Shown in pieces: positions 60,651 through 64,000 of a stretch of DNA of 64,000 nt. Under the pieces are notes generated by a model. It ran no database searches, was not told where the DNA came from, and worked only from the letters and a program-made list of their open reading frames with translations. Made by a program: the position numbers and the translations under genes. The stretch is from positions 1 through 64,000 of the forward strand of contig CAXBLA010000009.1 in NCBI GenBank assembly GCA_963976625.1. The letters are read 5' to 3'. Positions within the stretch are counted from its first letter, which is position 1, and each line of letters begins with the position of its first letter. The stretch is from UBA1924 sp963976625 (lineage in GTDB: Bacteria > Planctomycetota > Phycisphaerae > Phycisphaerales > UBA1924).

Positions 60651-62294
60651 ATGTCAGACGACCACCATATCCCAACGGCCGCCCACCACCTCGAGGACGA
60701 GCCGGGCGAACGCTTAGCCCGCCCGTTCACACGATTCGCCAAGCTCTCGAGCTCCGGCGGCATCGTCCTGCTCCTGATGACCGCGATCGCGATGATCTGG
60801 GCCAATGTGGACGAGGCCTCGTACAACGAGATCTTCAATCAGACTGAGACTCGCATCACCGTCGATGACGGCGGGCATAACCGCCCGGCCGTGATTGATC
60901 ATGCACTTGGCCATGCTGACCACGCCGATGCCGCTGAGCATGATGAGGGGCACGATGAGGGGCATGACGAAGAACACAATGCCGATGAGCACGCAGCCGC
61001 AGCAGTGGGCGAACACGCAGCAGACGCCGACGATGGCCACGCGGGCGAGGGTGGCGATCACGCTGGCGGGCACGGGCACGGCTGGACCCCGATCACCGAA
61101 GAGCCGCTCTGGTACATGGGGCACTCGACCGCCGCATGGATCAATGACCTGCTCATGGCGATCTTCTTCCTCGTCGTTGGGCTCGAAATCAAACGCGAAA
61201 TCATTGTCGGCGAGCTGGCATCACCCAAGCGTGCAGCGTTGCCGATCTTCGGCGCGCTCGGCGGTATGATCGGCCCGGCGCTGATCTTTGCCGCCCTCAA
61301 CTGGGGCAAGCCCACGATCGGCGGCTGGGGCATCCCGATGGCGACGGACATCGCCTTCGCCGTGGGCATCCTGGCGATGCTCGGCTCGCGCATCCCCAAC
61401 TCGCTCAAGGTCTTCCTGACCAGCCTGGCGATCGTCGATGACCTTGGCGCATTGATCGTTATCGCGGTGTTCTACACCGATCACCTGGAGATGAGCTTCC
61501 TCGGCTACGCCGGGGTCATCATCGGCGTGCTCGGGATCATGAACCTGCTGCGTGTCCGGTGGATCACGCTGTACCTTGTTCTTGGGCTCCCGCTGTGGTA
61601 CTGCATTTATAAATCCGGCGTGCACGCGACGATCGCCGGCGTGCTCCTCGCGCTGACGATCCCGGCCCACGCGCGGGTGAACGCCGTCAACTTTGTATTC
61701 TCGTCACGCAAGGCCCTCGATATCTTCGCCGATGCCGAGGATGATCTGGACACCGATGTAACCACCTCGTCCGAGCGTCGCGCCGCGGTCAACGCGATCA
61801 TGCAGAACGCACGCCAGGTGCTCCCGCCATTGCACCGCATCGAGCATGTGCTCCACCCGTGGGCCGCATTCGTGATCATCCCGGTGTTTGCGCTGGCCAA
61901 CGCCGGCATCCCCGTTCACGGCGGCGTGAGCGACAACCTCGCCAACTCCTCCTCGATGGGGATCATCCTTGGGCTCTTTATCGGCAAGCCCGTCGGGATC
62001 ATGCTGATGTGCTTCATCGCCTGCAAGCTCGGGATCGCCTCGCTGCCGCGGGGTGTATCGTGGCGTCATATCCTCGGCGCGGGCACGCTGGCCGGGATCG
62101 GCTTCACGATGGCGATCTTTATCGCGAACCTCGCGTTTGCCAAGTCCCCGACCGACCTCGAGCACGCCAAGCTCTCGATCCTTGTCGCCTCGGCGATCTC
62201 CGCGATCGTGGGTGCCGGGATCCTGCTTACCTGCAAGGGCGGCCCAGAGCCAGAGCCCGATTCGCTCGGCCCGCTGGTTGACCACGAGGACTGA
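60651..62294 (+). CDS. nhaA: NhaA-type Na+/H+ antiporter with His/Asp/Glu-rich insertion
   Basis: 547 aa from the ATG at 60651 (usual NhaA about 390). N-terminal membrane helix (SSGGIVLLLMTAIAMIWANV), then about 85 residues dominated by His, Asp, Glu and Ala (HADHADAAEHDEGHDEGH and following), then GHSTAAWINDLLMAIFFLVVGLEIKREIIVGEL, the catalytic AIVDDLGALIVIAVFYT with the two Asp (DD), and GIASLPRGVSWRHILGAGTLAGIGFTMAIFIANLAF. In E. coli the place of the insertion corresponds to the first periplasmic loop. Its role may be metal binding or pH sensing. A terminator follows. 212 bases of leader precede it. Confidence 0.93.
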   Translation: MSDDHHIPTAAHHLEDEPGERLARPFTRFAKLSSSGGIVLLLMTAIAMIWANVDEASYNEIFNQTETRITVDDGGHNRPAVIDHALGHADHADAAEHDEGHDEGHDEEHNADEHAAAAVGEHAADADDGHAGEGGDHAGGHGHGWTPITEEPLWYMGHSTAAWINDLLMAIFFLVVGLEIKREIIVGELASPKRAALPIFGALGGMIGPALIFAALNWGKPTIGGWGIPMATDIAFAVGILAMLGSRIPNSLKVFLTSLAIVDDLGALIVIAVFYTDHLEMSFLGYAGVIIGVLGIMNLLRVRWITLYLVLGLPLWYCIYKSGVHATIAGVLLALTIPAHARVNAVNFVFSSRKALDIFADAEDDLDTDVTTSSERRAAVNAIMQNARQVLPPLHRIEHVLHPWAAFVIIPVFALANAGIPVHGGVSDNLANSSSMGIILGLFIGKPVGIMLMCFIACKLGIASLPRGVSWRHILGAGTLAGIGFTMAIFIANLAFAKSPTDLEHAKLSILVASAISAIVGAGILLTCKGGPEPEPDSLGPLVDHED

Positions 62295-62317
62295 CCCCAA
62301 CCAACCCATACAAACCC

Positions 62318-62350
62318 AACCCCCGGCCAATCGGCTGGGGGTTTTTCTTT
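62318..62350 (+). terminator. Rho-independent terminator after nhaA
   Basis: AACCCCCGGCC (62318-62328) pairs with GGCTGGGGGTT (62333-62343) apart from one G-T, with loop AATC, followed by a T-rich tract. Confidence 0.85.
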
Positions 62351-62406
62351 GGGTGTGCATCATGCATGCACGCTGCACTCGATGAATTAATCTAGAAACG
62401 ATCGGC

Positions 62407-63403
62407 TTAGAACTCGGGGAAGGGCACGCCGTCGCCGCTGCGGTAGCTCGCGTGCTCGATGATGTACATCCCGAGCACCCAGCCATCGACGACATACGGA
62501 TCGAGGATGAACACGCCCTCGACCGTCCCGAACCCCACGGCACTGTTGCCAAAGTCCACATCGTGATCCAGCGTCACCTCGATCGCATCGTATGGCGAAG
62601 GCGGGATCCCGATACAGCACCCGTCCCACGGGTTCTGCATCACCAGCAGCTCGCGCGTGGTCGTCGCGATCACCGGCACGAGTGTGTTGCCCACGATGCG
62701 GACTTGACGCTCGTGGAGCAGGTCGAGCCAGTCGGGCAGGTGCTCTTTGCCTTGCTTGGGGTTGTAGTCCTGCTCGATCGCGCGGAGGGTCTTCCACTCG
62801 AGCATGAACGGATCGACCTCGGTGCCGGTGCCCATGACGATCTCGCCGGTCTTGACGATGATAAACGACCCGTCGGCACGCAGCTTGTAGCTCGGAGCGG
62901 CTTCCGGCTCGGTTTCCGTTGCCAGCTCTGGTTCTGGTTCAACGATCTGTTCAGGTTCGATGGCTGGCTCACTGATCGGATCTGGCTCTGATTCAGTGGC
63001 GACATCCCCGCCCACTTCTTGTGCTTGTTTCTGTTGAGCTCCTGATTGATCGACTGGCTCTTCCGGGAGCTCATCAGCCAGCTCGATCATGGAGTCGATC
63101 AAGCGTTGGATGCTTGACTCAGGGCTTTGCTCGGATGCCGGTTCAGGATCTGGCTCTGCTGGCACATCAGGCGTGGGCTCTGGCTCGGCTATGGCCTGCG
63201 GCTCGGGCTCGGCTTCTGGATTGGGTCGGGCGTGTTCGTTCTGATCGGGGCGGGCGTGCGGGTAGACCGGATGATCCCGGTGTTTGAGCAGATGCGATGG
63301 AGGTCGGCTCGCCAGCGATCGCGGCTTCTGTGCGCACACGCAGGGTGTAGAGCCCTCCGGTGAGCAGCACCAATCCCAAGATGAACAACCAGAACCAACG
63401 CAC
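62407..63403 (-). CDS. DUF3299-like exported protein, apparently frameshifted
   Basis: The C-terminal part (62407 to about 63230) reads ...YKLRADGSFIIVKTGEIVMGTGTEVDPFMLEWKTLRAIEQDYN..., VRIVGNTLVPVIATTTRELLVMQNPWDGCCIGIPPSPYDAIEVTL, a DUF3299-type domain, preceded by Pro/Glu-rich repeats (PEPEPEAEPE-like). The likely start is a GTG at 63403 with a perfect AAGGAG before it and a hydrophobic anchor (RWFWLFILGLVLLTGGLYTLR), but that frame shifts to the other between about 63215 and 63300. A downstream GTG at 63339 would give 310 aa without anchor. A one-base change near C-rich runs at 63230-63250 is the simplest cause; sequencing error is possible. Confidence 0.6.
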
Positions 63404-63421
63404 GGGGTCTCCTTGTTTGAG

Positions 63422-64000
63422 TTAGCCGATCGGTCGCAACGAACGCACCACCGGGGTGCGGTACGCGATGAAGGCCGGGATGATCCCAGCGATGCACGAA
63501 AGCCCGATCGTCGCGAGCACGATCATGAGGTAGCCGTCGATCGGGAGCGAGGGTTCGATGACCAGCCCGACACGGGCGTAGAGCACGCCCGACACAACCT
63601 GCCCTGCGATCAATGCGAACACGATGCCGACGAAGCCGCCCAATAAGCCGATCATCGCGCTCTCGGTGAGCACGAGGTTGAACACCCGCAGCTTCGACGC
63701 CCCGAGCACCCGCAGCACCGCGATCTGGCGTCGGCGTTGATCCATCGAGTTGTACAACGCGACCAAAATCGATATCCCCGACGAGAGCATCACCGCGATG
63801 GCCATCGCCAGCAGGATCTGATCGATGTTCGAGACGATGGTGAACAAGCCCCCCACCGTGCTCGCGGGATTGGCGACGGTCCAGTTGGGATCGGTCCGCA
63901 GCGAGGAGAGCACCTGCATCAGCGCCGCCTGGCGATTGCCAAGCGAGGCGTAGATGCCGGTGATGTTGCGATCGATGTCATTGACATCATCTAAGGCGGT
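63422..64000 (-). CDS. FtsX/MacB-type ABC transporter permease (partial)
   Basis: C-terminal 192 residues, open to the window end. FtsX domain helices: ILLAMAIAVMLSSGISILVALYNSMDQRRRQIAVLRVLGASKLRVFNLVLTESAMIGLLGGFVGIVFALIAGQVV and YLMIVLATIGLSCIAGIIPAFIAYRTPVVRSLRPIG, with the typical RRRQIAVLRVLGAS motif. Such permeases (LolC/MacB) move lipoproteins or small molecules. DUF3299 genes often follow this type of permease, so they probably form one transport unit. Stop at 63422; the DUF3299-like start is 19 bases further. Confidence 0.88.
   Translation of the reverse strand, partial: TALDDVNDIDRNITGIYASLGNRQAALMQVLSSLRTDPNWTVANPASTVGGLFTIVSNIDQILLAMAIAVMLSSGISILVALYNSMDQRRRQIAVLRVLGASKLRVFNLVLTESAMIGLLGGFVGIVFALIAGQVVSGVLYARVGLVIEPSLPIDGYLMIVLATIGLSCIAGIIPAFIAYRTPVVRSLRPIG

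Overview
The window is GC-rich, densely coded bacterial DNA. It carries a secreted protein of seven PA14-like modules, a pseudopilin/type II secretion-like operon without a visible GspE or GspD, several small type-IV-pilin-like or DUF4190 proteins, and often weak Shine-Dalgarno sequences. Together these suggest Planctomycetota, probably the class Phycisphaerae. That placement is inference; no 16S rRNA is present.

Layout. 1-99: tail of an unidentified gene. 124-6852 (minus): seven-module PA14-like exported protein, an Hsp70 chaperone, and a three-gene operon of small proteins (lipoprotein, Imm32-like, small conserved protein). 6919-12488: pheT (lacking the EMAP domain), ilvE with a clear terminator, a lipoprotein that fuses a tyrosine-phosphatase-like domain to a cytochrome c'-like haem motif, and a threonine dehydrogenase-like enzyme that has lost its structural zinc site. 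12795-21105: a nine-gene secretion/pseudopilus operon (GspF, G, I, J, K, C/PilP, L/PilM-N and M/PilO-like proteins, then a TPR lipoprotein). 21182-24139 (minus): PIN-PhoH ATPase, DUF456 protein and a membrane protein.

24437-28419 is the replication/SRP locus: SRP RNA (ffs), a low-GC restriction-modification pair, dnaX and ebfC. In many bacteria ffs directly precedes dnaX-ebfC-recR; here the restriction-modification pair sits between ffs and dnaX and recR is absent. dnaX has all three parts of an E. coli-type programmed -1 frameshift signal (upstream SD, A7 slippery run, downstream stem), giving gamma (374 aa) and tau (about 492 aa) forms.

28423-36374: NUDIX protein, cyclodeaminase-like folate enzyme, SpoIIE-type phosphatase, YkgJ-type cysteine-cluster protein, MsbA-like ABC exporter, small zinc-ribbon protein, ABC-F protein Uup and a truncated haemoglobin. 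36383-46551: small Cys-rich protein, tRNA-Ser(UGA) with promoter and terminator, O-antigen ligase-like protein, a large coiled-coil membrane protein, an iron-type substrate-binding lipoprotein, HD-GYP protein, M20 amidohydrolase, small lipoprotein, short UvrC, and a small orphan gene behind a near-consensus promoter whose -10 box lies inside a 16-bp palindrome. 46566-54192 (minus): serine hydrolase, two small membrane proteins, ClC/CBS channel-transporter and topoisomerase I with a histone-H1-like tail.

54493-59073 is a zinc/manganese-type ABC uptake operon (binding protein, ATPase, two permeases). Both permeases end in DtxR-like domains, and the operon is preceded by an array of TGTAGC half-sites. 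It is followed by astB, an NhaA antiporter with a His/Asp/Glu-rich insertion, a DUF3299-like protein that appears frameshifted, and the end of an FtsX/MacB-type permease. No insertion sequence, CRISPR array, rRNA or prophage was seen.
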